This document shows positions 16,943 to 25,828 of a stretch of 64,000 nucleotides of DNA, piece after piece; the stretch's first letter is position 1, and each line of letters begins with the position of its first letter. Both the position numbers and the translations under genes were made by a program. The stretch is from Dyadobacter sp. SG02 (lineage in GTDB: Bacteria > Bacteroidota > Bacteroidia > Cytophagales > Spirosomataceae). Location: NCBI RefSeq assembly GCF_900109045.1, contig NZ_FNYL01000018.1, positions 62,001 to 126,000 of the forward strand, read 5' to 3'. The notes below the pieces were generated by a model. The model had not been told where the DNA came from. It did no database searches and saw only the letters and a program-made list of their open reading frames with translations.

Positions 16943-17158
16943 ATGTTAAGCGATAAAACGATGTACGGCTTGATTGTGCTTGTCTACTGTGGTCTGTTAC
17001 TTGCACACTTATGGCCGTTTCTGTTCCAGAGATGGATTGCGTATAGCCAGGGCAGATCGGTCGGGGAGGTTCCCAAGCCGGCTAAAAGCAAACTGCTCAC
17101 TGGCGGACTTGCATTTCTGAGTGGCGTGCTTTGGACTTGGCTGTATTTCAGGCATTAA
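16943..17158 (+). CDS. Small membrane protein, 71 aa
   Basis: Starts at ATG 16943. Two membrane helices (LIVLVYCGLLLAHLWPFLF and LTGGLAFLSGVLWTWLYF) with a basic loop between. Its first five codons (MLSDK) are nearly repeated 69 bases upstream at 16874, which leads only to a 12-codon frame. Unknown family; first of three small membrane genes. Confidence 0.45.
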   Translation: MLSDKTMYGLIVLVYCGLLLAHLWPFLFQRWIAYSQGRSVGEVPKPAKSKLLTGGLAFLSGVLWTWLYFRH

Positions 17159-17171
17159 CAACTTGTATTGC

Positions 17172-17444
17172 ATGGATCAAGTTCAAAAGGAAGAGTTGTC
17201 GCGGGACTTGTGGCGCTTTATGATTCTTGGAAGCTTTCTGTATTCGATGTTTTACACAATAGCCGAGAAAATCGTCGCGGTAGAGAGGCTGCCATTCCGA
17301 TATTTTGTGCTGTCTGGGGTGCTGGCTTTTGCCGTCGAGGCGGCACTATACTTCTCCATCCGAAATTGGCCAGGGCGCAGAAAGACTGCGGTGGTATGGG
17401 TGATCGGATTTTTATGGATAGGGGTTTGTTTATTTGTTAACTGA
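17172..17444 (+). CDS. Small membrane protein, 90 aa
   Basis: I choose ATG 17172, 13 bases after the previous stop; the frame is open a little further upstream but only through the previous gene. Three hydrophobic segments: FMILGSFLYSMFYTIA, YFVLSGVLAFAVEAALYF and TAVVWVIGFLWIGVCLFV. Family unknown; probably cotranscribed with its two neighbours. Confidence 0.45.
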   Translation: MDQVQKEELSRDLWRFMILGSFLYSMFYTIAEKIVAVERLPFRYFVLSGVLAFAVEAALYFSIRNWPGRRKTAVVWVIGFLWIGVCLFVN

Positions 17445-17458
17445 TATTTCAGAACTTT

Positions 17459-17761
17459 ATGGATTGGGCACTAGCTTCAATAGGTCTTTTAGTAATCGGG
17501 CTGGGTGTTTCGATCTGGCGGTTTCGACTTGTTCGTTGGCTGAGCAATATTCCTAGAGGCCGAGAGATCATTGATAAAGAAAAGGCGGCCAGGCTCGGAG
17601 GTAGTTATTTGTGCCTAATTGGGCTGTGTTTTATTGCCTTTGGTTATGCAGTTGATAATTTGTCTGATCAGGCAGTTATGGTAATTGTGGCCTGTTTTAT
17701 TCCGGTTAACATGGTTGCCCTTGTTTCTTACCTGGTAGCCCAAAGTAAGAATATCAGATAG
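17459..17761 (+). CDS. Small membrane protein, 100 aa
   Basis: Starts at ATG 17459, 14 bases after the previous stop. Three hydrophobic segments: ALASIGLLVIGLGVSIW, YLCLIGLCFIAFGYAV and VMVIVACFIPVNMVALVSYL. A basic cytosolic loop (IPRGREIIDKEKAARLGG) lies between the first two. No known family. Confidence 0.45.
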   Translation: MDWALASIGLLVIGLGVSIWRFRLVRWLSNIPRGREIIDKEKAARLGGSYLCLIGLCFIAFGYAVDNLSDQAVMVIVACFIPVNMVALVSYLVAQSKNIR

Positions 17762-17818
17762 TTGTCTTAGAGGATCTAGCCACTGAGAGGCTTCGGCATA
17801 TGCATCAATCAGAGAAAA

Positions 17819-18031
17819 CTATTCTTTCAATTTTTTTCGATATGCTGACAAAAAAGCCAAAATCAATATGATAGCAATGGTGAAAGCTATCATAGGATAG
17901 AATGATTCTAATGGCAGATTTGCGTGGCTGGCCCCCATCATAAGTATGATGAAGGCAGAAAAGCCTAACAATAGGTAAAGGAAGATGTTCAATATTGTGA
18001 GTAACTGCCGTAAAAGTCGGGTGTTTTTCAT
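17819..18031 (-). CDS. Small membrane protein, 70 aa
   Basis: Minus strand, ATG 18031. Two membrane helices (ILNIFLYLLLGFSAFIILMM and MIAFTIAIILILAFLSAY) with basic ends (RLLRQLL, YRKKLKE). Convergent with the three small membrane genes. Unknown family. Confidence 0.45.
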   Translation of the reverse strand: MKNTRLLRQLLTILNIFLYLLLGFSAFIILMMGASHANLPLESFYPMIAFTIAIILILAFLSAYRKKLKE

Positions 18032-18091
18032 TTTACATTGTTGATCATGCCTCCGTGGAGGTTCTCTGATTTTGCAGATGTTTGCTCTCGA

Positions 18092-18916
18092 TTAAAATAG
18101 TGAAAATTGACTTTTCATTGGCTCATCATTTCCCAATTGGGGCAAATTGTCGTATTTCCAAAATTCAAATTTCGACCTTCCATCTGGTCGCGGTTTTGTG
18201 CCCCTGATGCTGAAAACGGTCCGGTAGTCCAGCGCTTCGGAGGGTAGCATGTATTCAAACACGGCCTTCATATCCGCATCCGTGAAATGCTCCGAAAGCC
18301 AGAATTCTTCCAGCTCAGGCGTTAGAAACAGCGGCATCCGGTGACGAAATTCGCCATCGTTGTGAATGTTCGCCATCAGCTCGTTAGCTGTTCTAGTTAA
18401 CATTCCAAAGCTAACACTCTGTCTTTTTTCACCAGCTGATCCAATCGATTCGATGATCTGAAAAAGCCCAGGCAGAAACTGCATCTTACGGTCTTTTGGC
18501 CATATGTAGTAGGGGACTTTCTTCTGCCATCCCTGGATCGCCCTGTGCTCGTAAGTACCTGTCACCGGTATCAGACACCGGTTCTGCCGGATTCGATGCG
18601 CGTAGGAGCGTGTATCGCCTAGAACACGCTCGGACTGGATATCTGCCATTTTGGTCCGGCGCTTCCGGCGCTCGTCAGGGTTTTTCTCATAAACGGGATC
18701 CAGCGACCATTCCATTTCCGAAAGAACGAGCTCGGTGCCCTGGCGGGTGATCACTGGATACTCCGGAAACGCGAACGAGCTGATGTGATCATAGACAGGC
18801 GAGTCCTGAATGATCCGTTTGTCTTTGATCTTGGGAAAAACCTCCTTGGTCAGCTCAATATCGCTGTGAAGGGATATGTCGTAACAGAGCTGACGCCGGA
18901 ACAGGTAGGAAATCAT
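18092..18916 (-). CDS. SOS-response-associated peptidase (SRAP, YedK/HMCES family) with displaced Cys
   Basis: 274 residues. The SRAP fold is clear: CYDISLHSDIE at the N-terminus, ALDYRTVFSIRGTKP near the C-terminus, and RCLIPVTGTYEH with the active-site Glu and FRHRMPLFL with the active-site His. SRAP proteins trap abasic sites in single-stranded DNA through a Cys that is normally residue 2. Here the only ATG (18916) puts that Cys at residue 11, after MISYLFRRQL, so a leader must be removed or the start is unusual. The usual active-site Asn (N-x-x-S-E) is Asp in MADIQSERV. It ends the imuA-imuB-dnaE2 operon, 13 bases after the previous stop, which supports a role after DNA damage. Confidence 0.85.
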   Translation of the reverse strand: MISYLFRRQLCYDISLHSDIELTKEVFPKIKDKRIIQDSPVYDHISSFAFPEYPVITRQGTELVLSEMEWSLDPVYEKNPDERRKRRTKMADIQSERVLGDTRSYAHRIRQNRCLIPVTGTYEHRAIQGWQKKVPYYIWPKDRKMQFLPGLFQIIESIGSAGEKRQSVSFGMLTRTANELMANIHNDGEFRHRMPLFLTPELEEFWLSEHFTDADMKAVFEYMLPSEALDYRTVFSIRGTKPRPDGRSKFEFWKYDNLPQLGNDEPMKSQFSLF

Positions 18917-18929
18917 ATAAATGGGGTGC

Positions 18930-19406
18930 TTATTTTATCATCTCATACAGGTCAAACTCATGCTCTGGCCCGTTGGCTGTGACCGTCGCTTTGAGCCGGC
19001 CGAATTTCAAATCCATCTGAATGACGATCGCGTCATTGGAAGCGACCGGCATATGTGATTTGATGTAAGATATCATATTCCGCTGATATAATTTGATCAT
19101 TTTCTTATTCCAGGACTCTTCCCGGAAGGTGCAAAGGAACAGACTGTATTTGGGATCGTTGATCAGGGCGGTGATCTTTTCGATGTCAGCCGAGAGGTTC
19201 AATAGTTTTCCTTCGTTCCCAGATAGCCGCGTCGCATGCGCCTTCCCGGACTTCTCATCCTTGTAAGGTGTTGCCATAAAGCCAAAGCCTTCCTTGATCC
19301 CTGGCCAGTTGAAGCGTTGCAGCACAATGAAGTGATTGCCGTGCTGGGTGATCCGCCGGATCATGGGCAGGTTAAGGATTTCAAAGGGGTTATAAGCGGC
19401 TACCAT
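18930..19406 (-). CDS. Conserved-looking unknown protein in the mutasome operon, 158 aa
   Basis: Starts at ATG 19406, 14 bases after the dnaE2 stop. It is a soluble protein with FEILNLPMIRRITQHGNHFIVLQRF, a lysine-rich middle (YKDEKSGKAHATRLSG) and a C-terminal beta pair (VIQMDLKFGRLKATVTAN). No family recognised. Its position between dnaE2 and the SRAP gene, with short gaps on both sides, suggests it works with the translesion machinery or its regulation. A split-off accessory subunit is possible, but this is inference. Confidence 0.6.
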   Translation of the reverse strand: MVAAYNPFEILNLPMIRRITQHGNHFIVLQRFNWPGIKEGFGFMATPYKDEKSGKAHATRLSGNEGKLLNLSADIEKITALINDPKYSLFLCTFREESWNKKMIKLYQRNMISYIKSHMPVASNDAIVIQMDLKFGRLKATVTANGPEHEFDLYEMIK

Positions 19407-19420
19407 AGCGGAAGTACTGG

Positions 19421-22400
19421 TTAACGGAAATTACGACCGGAAGGAAAGATTTCCAATTGCACGGCCTTCTTTCTGACCTGCGTCTTACGGTTAACAGCCT
19501 GGGAGATATATTCATCTTTTTCATCGGCGCGCGAAAGCGTAAGCACATCAGGATCTTCTTCTTTTTGGTTGAGCTGGCGAAGCAGGGGCGAGGCATCGTA
19601 ACAGCGCCGGACGACCACGTGGATCACTTCGCCTTCGATTTGGAGCTTTCCTTCCACCATTAAAAGCCGCGAGCGCAGGATTTCCTTGCGGTACTTTTCA
19701 AAAAGGCTCTGGAAGACAACGAGGTTAGCTACGCCTGACTCATCTTCGATGGTGATAAAGCAAACCCCGCCAGCAGTACCTGGCCGCTGGCGGACGAGCA
19801 CCAGCCCTGCAACCCGGACAAACTGCTTGTCGCGCAGCTTGGAAAGATCGGCCGTCTTGATGGCGCGCTTTGCCGCAAGTTGATCACGAACAAATGAAAC
19901 TGGGTGCGCCTTCAGCGATAGGGAGGTGGACATGTAATCCTGGACGACATGCTCGGAAAGCGAAAGCTTGGGCAGCTCGACCGGTGCTTCGAACTCGCTG
20001 GCCGACTTATGCCCTTTGAAAGCGCCCATCGGCCGGTCGGAGAGGGCAGAGGCCTCCCACATGGCTTGGCGGCGGTCCATTCCCATTGACCGGAAAGCGT
20101 CCGCGTCGGCCAGCCTTTCCAGCGCGCCTTGCGCGACGCCGGCGTCGCGCATGAGGTGGATGGCCGTGTATGGCGCGCTGCGGCCAGCAATGAGCGCCAA
20201 TACATCCTGCTCGGAAAGCCCTTTCACCTGCCGGAAACCAAGCCTAATCGCCCTATATTCCCCTTCTGGCTCTTCTAATGTATTGTCCCAGACAGAAATA
20301 TTCACATCCACCGGGCGCACCTTAACCCCATGTTTCTGCGCGTCAATTACGATTTGCGACGGCTGATAAAAGCCCATGGGTTGGCTGTTGAGAAGCGCAG
20401 TCGCAAATACATCAGGGTAATAGCACTTCATCCAGCAGGATACATAGACCAAAAGCGCGAAGCTGGCCGCGTGGCTCTCGGGAAACCCGTAGCTTCCAAA
20501 TCCTTCCAGCTGCCGGAAGATGCGGCGGGCATACTCTTCCGTATAGCCACGACCGGTCATCCCGTCGATCAGCTTCTTTTCAAACTGGGAGACAAGACCG
20601 TTGAGCTTAAAGGTCGCCATACTCCGGCGCAGCTTATCGGCTTCGGCAGGGGTGAAACCGGCCGCCACGATCGCGATTTTCATCGCCTGTTCCTGGAAGA
20701 GCGGCACACCTAGCGTGCGGCCCAAAATGTCTTCAAGCTCCTTGGAAGGATATTCGACGGGCTCTTCGCCGTTCCGCCTTCTCAGGTAGGGATGCACCAT
20801 ATCCCCCTGGATCGGGCCCGGTCGGACGATAGCCACCTCGATCACCAGGTCATAAAAGTTTTGTGGTCTGAGCCTGGGAAGCATTGACTGCTGCGCCCGG
20901 CTTTCGATCTGGAATACCCCGATCGTATCGGCATGCGAGATCATCTCATATACCTTCGGGTCATCCTGCGGCACGGTGGCCAGCGTGTAGGTTTTTCCGT
21001 AATGCTCTTTTAAAAGGTCAAAACCTTTCCGGATACAAGTCAGCATCCCCAGGGCAAGCACATCAATTTTCAGAAACCCCAGCGTATCGATATCATCTTT
21101 GTTCCATTCGATATTGGTCCGGTCTTCCATCCTGGCGTTGATGATCGGGCAAAGGTCTGTGATCTTGCCCTGGGTGATCACAAAGCCGCCGGTATGCTGG
21201 CCCAGCTGACGCGGGAATCCCATAAACTGCCGGGTCAGATCCAGCGTTTTCAGAAGATGCGGGTCACCCGCATTAAAGCCTTGGTCGGAAATCCGCTTTC
21301 CTTCAAACCACTCGTCGGTAAACTCCCAGATCGAGCCGGAAAGTTTGTTAATGGCGTCCACGGACATCCCCATCGCTTTGGCCACATCGCGCACCGCGCC
21401 TTTCTGGTGCAGCTGGGTGACTGTGGCCACGATCGCTGAGCGGTCACGGCCATACTTCTGGTAGATGTACTGAATGACTTCTTCTCGCCGCTCATGCTCA
21501 AAGTCCACATCGATATCTGGCGGCTCATTCCGGGCCGATGAGATAAACCGCTCAAACAAAAGGTCAAATTTAGTAGGGTCAACACTGGTAATCCCAAGGC
21601 AAAAGCAGACAGTCGAGTTGGCGGCCGAGCCGCGCCCCTGGCACAGGATGCCGCGATCGCGGGCAAAGCGGACAATGTCATAGACGGTCAGAAAGTAGGC
21701 GGCAAAATCCATTTCGTCGATGAATTTGAGCTCGTGCTCGATCGCATTCACTACCTTTTCAGGCACGGGCTCCCCGTAAAATTCTTTAGCCCCTTTCCAG
21801 GCCAGGTAAGTCAGTTCCTCTTGCGGGGAGCGCTCGCCGCTGGTGATCTCTTCGGGGTAGACGTATTTGAGCGTGTCCAGCGAAAAGGTGCAGGCTTCTG
21901 CGATTTCCTGCGTGCGGCGGATCGCATCCGGGTACCCGCGGAAAATCCGGAGCATTTCAGCCTGGTCTTTCAAATGACGCTCCGCGTTCTGGTGCAGCCG
22001 GAAGCCGGCATTGTAGATCGTGCATTTCTCGCGCACGCAGGTGACAATGTCTTGCAGCTGACGCCTGTCAGGGTGATGGTAATGCACATCATTCGTTGCC
22101 ACTAGCGGAATATCTAGCCGCTGGGAAATCTCAGAGAGCCGGAAGAACTTCTTAACATCGCTTTCAACGTAGGAGCGCGTTGCGGCAATATAGAACTCGC
22201 TGCCCAGCTGCTCGCGGTAATCGCGCAGCGCTCGCTCAAAGCCAGGATCAAATTCAAAAGAGGTATTCAGCGTCAGTGGCGGCACGGCTATAAACTTCAT
22301 CCCTTCGGCGTATTCATAAACATCCCTTCGGTACAAATCACATTTTCCTTTTTCGGTCCTTCGGTTGCCTAGCGACAGCAGCGCCGACAGGCGCGCGTAG

Positions 22401-22651
22401 GCAGGCTGATCAGTAGGGTAGGCCAGAAGGCTCGGCCCGTCGATCAGATCCAGCCGGGCGGCAGGGATAATATCAAACCCTTTGCCACGTGCAGCCGAAT
22501 GCGCGCGGACGATCCCTGCCAGCGTGTTCCGGTCAGTGATGGCAATTTTCTTATAGCCATAGTGGATCGCTTGGTCGACGAGCTCTTCGGGGTGTGAAGC
22601 CCCGCGAAGGAAGCTGAAATTACTTGTTACCTGTAATTCGGTGTACTGCAT
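19421..22651 (-). CDS. dnaE2: Error-prone DNA polymerase III alpha subunit DnaE2 (ImuC)
   Basis: 1076 residues, the usual DnaE2 length. The N-terminal PHP domain starts NFSFLRGASHPEELV and AITDRN. The polymerase part has GRGSAANSTVCFCLGI, the catalytic PPDIDVDFE near residue 380 and LKIDVLALGML. A C-terminal OB fold follows (VRVAGLVLVRQRPGT, CFITIEDESGVANLVVF). DnaE2 does damage-induced translesion synthesis with ImuA and ImuB; the terminal tau- and beta-binding parts of DnaE1 are reduced in this type. It lies 15 bases after imuB and 14 before the 158-aa gene in one operon. Many long frames on the opposite strand here are shadows caused by high GC. Confidence 0.95.
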   Translation of the reverse strand: MQYTELQVTSNFSFLRGASHPEELVDQAIHYGYKKIAITDRNTLAGIVRAHSAARGKGFDIIPAARLDLIDGPSLLAYPTDQPAYARLSALLSLGNRRTEKGKCDLYRRDVYEYAEGMKFIAVPPLTLNTSFEFDPGFERALRDYREQLGSEFYIAATRSYVESDVKKFFRLSEISQRLDIPLVATNDVHYHHPDRRQLQDIVTCVREKCTIYNAGFRLHQNAERHLKDQAEMLRIFRGYPDAIRRTQEIAEACTFSLDTLKYVYPEEITSGERSPQEELTYLAWKGAKEFYGEPVPEKVVNAIEHELKFIDEMDFAAYFLTVYDIVRFARDRGILCQGRGSAANSTVCFCLGITSVDPTKFDLLFERFISSARNEPPDIDVDFEHERREEVIQYIYQKYGRDRSAIVATVTQLHQKGAVRDVAKAMGMSVDAINKLSGSIWEFTDEWFEGKRISDQGFNAGDPHLLKTLDLTRQFMGFPRQLGQHTGGFVITQGKITDLCPIINARMEDRTNIEWNKDDIDTLGFLKIDVLALGMLTCIRKGFDLLKEHYGKTYTLATVPQDDPKVYEMISHADTIGVFQIESRAQQSMLPRLRPQNFYDLVIEVAIVRPGPIQGDMVHPYLRRRNGEEPVEYPSKELEDILGRTLGVPLFQEQAMKIAIVAAGFTPAEADKLRRSMATFKLNGLVSQFEKKLIDGMTGRGYTEEYARRIFRQLEGFGSYGFPESHAASFALLVYVSCWMKCYYPDVFATALLNSQPMGFYQPSQIVIDAQKHGVKVRPVDVNISVWDNTLEEPEGEYRAIRLGFRQVKGLSEQDVLALIAGRSAPYTAIHLMRDAGVAQGALERLADADAFRSMGMDRRQAMWEASALSDRPMGAFKGHKSASEFEAPVELPKLSLSEHVVQDYMSTSLSLKAHPVSFVRDQLAAKRAIKTADLSKLRDKQFVRVAGLVLVRQRPGTAGGVCFITIEDESGVANLVVFQSLFEKYRKEILRSRLLMVEGKLQIEGEVIHVVVRRCYDASPLLRQLNQKEEDPDVLTLSRADEKDEYISQAVNRKTQVRKKAVQLEIFPSGRNFR

Positions 22652-22666
22652 GGCTCTGGGAAGGTT

Positions 22667-24166
22667 TTATGCAAAAAAGCCGTGGATGAACCACTCGGCG
22701 CTCAATTCTTCATTGTAGTGCCCAAGCCGGAAGATCCAGTAGCGGCCTCCCTGCTCGTCTTCTACTGAGTAGTAGTCGCGGTGCATACCATCTGATATCC
22801 ACCATTCCTGTTCGATCCGGTTGGGACCGTCTGCTTTCTTGATCCGGTGGATGTCACCTTTGTAGCGGAATAGCATGGGCGGATAATCCGGTACCGGGGC
22901 GGAAACAGTGATTTTCTCCGGCTGGGAGAGAAGTTGCACCGGCCGGTGCTGGTCAGTCCGCCAGTCAATCTCCGGCTGATCGGTCAAAGACACTGCCTGG
23001 GTGATCGCGCGCTCCGGCCAGTGGTGCTGGGCAGGAAGGTATCGGTGGATCACATCCGCGCCGGCGCGCGCGGTGAGCCGGTCGATCAGCTCCGCGACCT
23101 GCGTCATCTTGTTTCCCCCAGTTAGGTTCCAAAGCTCTTCCTGCGCGTTGCCCAGCGGTTCGACGACCGGCGCTTCCAGCACAAAAAGCTCGATGCCCAG
23201 GGCAGGCTCGATGCTGGATATTTTCAGCTCGAACAGCTTGAACATATGGGAGGTGCTACAAGATGGCCCGCTGGTACCGATCTGGATAGCCTGCGTTTCC
23301 CCGTCGATCCGGTAGCAACGTAGCACGGCCTGCCGCGCGCCCTTACCATCTTTGACCAGGCGTTCGCAGAGCATTTCCAGTAGCTTTTGTAAAGCGATCT
23401 CGATGCCGGTCGCTGTCTGGATGGGCTCGATGCTGGAAAGCCGCTCTTGATAAGGTTCGACGGGGCAGACAGGCTCGAAGGCCTCGTGGGTATTGCCCAA
23501 GGCTTTTCCGATCTGGTCGAGTGTAGCCTGCCCGAACCTGCGGCGCAACACCGAAGCCGGCATATAGATGAAGCTCGTGATCTGGTAGAGCCCCAGCTTC
23601 TGCATTTTCTCGACGACGGCAGCTTCCAGGCGCAGCGCATGCGGCGGTAGCTGCAAGAGCGCGGTCAACTGCTCGCCCGGCTCGATGATCGGAAAAGCGC
23701 GCGAGTAACGCGATACCGCCCAGGCGGCACCGATCGTGTCTGCCATCGCGGTACGGACGTCATAGCCCGAAGCTTTCAGGCGCGAGGCAATATCTTTCAG
23801 GTAGGCTGTTTCGCTTCCCCACAAATGCGCGCAGCCGGTTGCGTCCAGGATCAGCCCGTCGGGTAAATCAACAGCTACCAGTGGCGAGTAGCGGATCGTC
23901 CATTCAGCCAGCGCGGCCAGCAGCTTCTCTGCCAAGGTGGGATCATAATCGAGTACTTCCAGGTCCGGCTGCACCGCGCGCGCATCGGCCAATACCATCC
24001 CGGCCTCGATGCCGAGCGCCTGCGCATCCCGGCTGGCCGCTTTGACCAGCATGCGCCCGCGCTCTTTGGCCGAAAGCACAAACGGCTTTCCTGCGAGCTC
24101 CGGCTGTCGGAACAGCACCCGGTCCACCAATAGGTGACGGAACCATATAGCCACATATCTTTTCAT
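22667..24166 (-). CDS. imuB: ImuB, Y-family DNA polymerase-like mutasome protein
   Basis: 499 residues starting at ATG 24166. It has the Y-family polymerase fold (KRYVAIWFRHLLVDRVL, FVLSAKERGRMLVKAASRDAQ, VAVDLPDGLILDATGCAHLW) and a long C-terminal part typical of ImuB. The catalytic acidic pair of active Y-polymerases is missing from the first strand (family D-x-D/N; here AIWFRHLL), as known for ImuB, which is an adaptor linking ImuA, DnaE2 and the beta clamp. It lies between imuA (gap 15 bases) and dnaE2 (gap 15 bases). Confidence 0.9.
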   Translation of the reverse strand: MKRYVAIWFRHLLVDRVLFRQPELAGKPFVLSAKERGRMLVKAASRDAQALGIEAGMVLADARAVQPDLEVLDYDPTLAEKLLAALAEWTIRYSPLVAVDLPDGLILDATGCAHLWGSETAYLKDIASRLKASGYDVRTAMADTIGAAWAVSRYSRAFPIIEPGEQLTALLQLPPHALRLEAAVVEKMQKLGLYQITSFIYMPASVLRRRFGQATLDQIGKALGNTHEAFEPVCPVEPYQERLSSIEPIQTATGIEIALQKLLEMLCERLVKDGKGARQAVLRCYRIDGETQAIQIGTSGPSCSTSHMFKLFELKISSIEPALGIELFVLEAPVVEPLGNAQEELWNLTGGNKMTQVAELIDRLTARAGADVIHRYLPAQHHWPERAITQAVSLTDQPEIDWRTDQHRPVQLLSQPEKITVSAPVPDYPPMLFRYKGDIHRIKKADGPNRIEQEWWISDGMHRDYYSVEDEQGGRYWIFRLGHYNEELSAEWFIHGFFA

Positions 24167-24181
24167 CTTCCCTGGGCAGCT

Positions 24182-24919
24182 TTATCCGACCTTTGAAAGG
24201 TGCTGGTGAAAAGAAACAGATTCTCCGATCAGCTCAAAGCCGCCATCCCGGAATTCCAGCGGCCAGCTACCTGGCTCGCCGCTCCGGACTTTTTCAATCG
24301 TTACCTGCCAGCGCGGGAAGCCGATGCCGGGAAGCACCTGCTCGGCCACGCCCGGAAGCGGGCTGATCCGCCAGCGGCAGACGGCGGCGACAGGGTTTGA
24401 AAGGCGAGGGGATACCCTATGCAAAAGGCCTGTCACCTTGCTTTCTTCGACGGTGAGCTGCAACCTTCTGGATTCAGTCAGGTTCAGCTCCTTGATTTCT
24501 CCTACGACTGCTGAGAGTGCATCGCATTTGAGCGCTTCCTCGATCGCCCACAAAAGGTCTTTGTCTTTTTTCAGATCCACAAAGATCACCCGGTCGGGCG
24601 CTACCCCGAAATGGCTCAGCGCGAAGGGGTAAACCGTCCGGTGCCGACCGACCCAGACGCAGAGCCCGTCTTCTTTCATCATCTTACCAGCCAATGCCGC
24701 CATAAAGCCGGAGGTGGCCGCTGTCTGTTCAGGGGAATGGCTGACAAACTCGTGCATTCCCACGCGGGGGAATACCCCTTCCGGGAATGCTTTCATGACC
24801 GGCCCGAGGCCGAAATCGTCGTGTTTGACGCCCAACGCTGGCGCACGGAAGCCCTGCAAAGCGAGGATATCGCTTCTGAGCCTGGCAACCAGCTCACTTT
24901 TTTTCAATGCAGTTTCCAT
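24182..24919 (-). CDS. imuA: ImuA-like RecA-fold protein
   Basis: 245 residues starting at ATG 24919. RecA/SulA-like fold: GMHEFVSHSPEQTAATSGFM, then LCVWVGRHRTVYPFAL, DRVIFVDLKKDKDLLWAIEEAL and LSAVVGEIKELNLTESRRLQL, matching the ImuA layout. No canonical Walker A box is seen. ImuA helps load the mutasome at stalled forks. It is the first gene of the minus-strand damage operon and starts 22 bases from the operator at 24941-24959, shared with the divergent XRE-S24 regulator gene. Confidence 0.85.
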   Translation of the reverse strand: METALKKSELVARLRSDILALQGFRAPALGVKHDDFGLGPVMKAFPEGVFPRVGMHEFVSHSPEQTAATSGFMAALAGKMMKEDGLCVWVGRHRTVYPFALSHFGVAPDRVIFVDLKKDKDLLWAIEEALKCDALSAVVGEIKELNLTESRRLQLTVEESKVTGLLHRVSPRLSNPVAAVCRWRISPLPGVAEQVLPGIGFPRWQVTIEKVRSGEPGSWPLEFRDGGFELIGESVSFHQHLSKVG

Positions 24920-24935
24920 AGTTTAAATGTTTTAT

Positions 24936-24959
24936 TATATTTGGTATTATTAGTACCAA
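24936..24959 (+). promoter_or_regulatory. -7 element TATATTTG fused to a 19-bp operator
   Basis: TATATTTG (24936-24943) matches the Bacteroidota -7 consensus TAnnTTTG. TTGGTATTATTAGTACCAA (24941-24959) is a near-perfect palindrome and overlaps it by three bases. The site lies between imuA (-) and the XRE-S24 gene (+), so one bound repressor could block both. A second copy of the same arrangement lies at 36088-36110. No clear -33 TTG was found here. Confidence 0.7.
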
Positions 24960-24988
24960 TGATGTGATTTCAATAATAACACTATGCC

Positions 24989-25828
24989 ATGACAAGCGCA
25001 AAGATTTTTTTTGGTAGCAATGTTCGGTTTCTCCGCGAGCGCAGGAAACTAACCCAGGAAGATTTCGCCGAGCAGCTCGGCTTCACACGGGTGAAATTGG
25101 CTGCAATAGAAGCTGGAAGAACCGAAAACCCGGCGGCGATGGATTTGATCAAATTCTCGGATTTCTTCGGGCTTTCGATCGACAATCTTTTTCGACTGGA
25201 TCTGCGCGGGGTGGGGGAGCTGCCGCTCCGCGAGCTGGAAGCGGGGAACCAGCTCTACATGAAAGGCACCAACCTTCGGGTGCTGGCTATCTCGACAGAC
25301 AAAGCCAATAAGGAGAATGTCGAGTATGTGCCAGTGAAAGCAAAAGCTGGCTACCGGAGCGGGTATGCAAACCCGGAATTTATCGCTTCACTGCCAAAGT
25401 ATTCAGTGCCAGGCCTTCCGCAGACAGGAACGTTCCGGATGTTTCCGACCACCGGGGACTCGATGCTGCCGGTGCCCGAAGGCGCGGATGTGGTCTGCCG
25501 GTATGTCGAGGACTGGACCGCATTGAAGCAGGGGACGTTATGCATTGTCATCCTGGATGGCGATCATGATTTTGTCTTCAAGAAAGTGACGGTGCTGCCA
25601 GAAGGGAAGAAGATGATACTGGAATCGCTGAACCGGGCGTATGAGCCCTATGAGATCAGTGCCGGCGATGTGCTTGAAATCTGGAAGTTTCATAGCTACT
25701 TTTCCAAGGACGTGCCGGAAAGGGTATCGGAGGTTCAGCATATTTCCCAGACGATGGACACGATTTTGAAGCAGCTGAAAGAGATTCAGCAAAAGATGGA
25801 TCTGAATTCTAGCCATGTTGCTGCCTGA
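24989..25828 (+). CDS. XRE-family HTH regulator with S24 (LexA-like) peptidase domain
   Basis: 279 residues starting at ATG 24989. The N-terminal XRE HTH (VRFLRERRKLTQEDFAEQLG, FTRVKLAAIEAGRTEN) spans residues 11-75. The S24 domain has the Ala-Gly cleavage site in VKAKAGYRSGY (residues 119-120), the catalytic Ser at 157 in TTGDSMLP, and the Lys at about 197 in FVFKKVT. Such proteins cut themselves on RecA-ssDNA or similar signals, as LexA does. A C-terminal coiled part (MDTILKQLKEIQQKM) follows. With the shared operator upstream, it is the likely repressor of the imu operon and of itself. It appears to take the LexA role here. Confidence 0.9.
   Translation: MTSAKIFFGSNVRFLRERRKLTQEDFAEQLGFTRVKLAAIEAGRTENPAAMDLIKFSDFFGLSIDNLFRLDLRGVGELPLRELEAGNQLYMKGTNLRVLAISTDKANKENVEYVPVKAKAGYRSGYANPEFIASLPKYSVPGLPQTGTFRMFPTTGDSMLPVPEGADVVCRYVEDWTALKQGTLCIVILDGDHDFVFKKVTVLPEGKKMILESLNRAYEPYEISAGDVLEIWKFHSYFSKDVPERVSEVQHISQTMDTILKQLKEIQQKMDLNSSHVAA

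Noticed and set aside
19457..24045. Many long open frames opposite dnaE2 and imuB
   Set aside because: They lie in GC-rich coding DNA, overlap well-identified genes on the other strand and have shadow-type composition.
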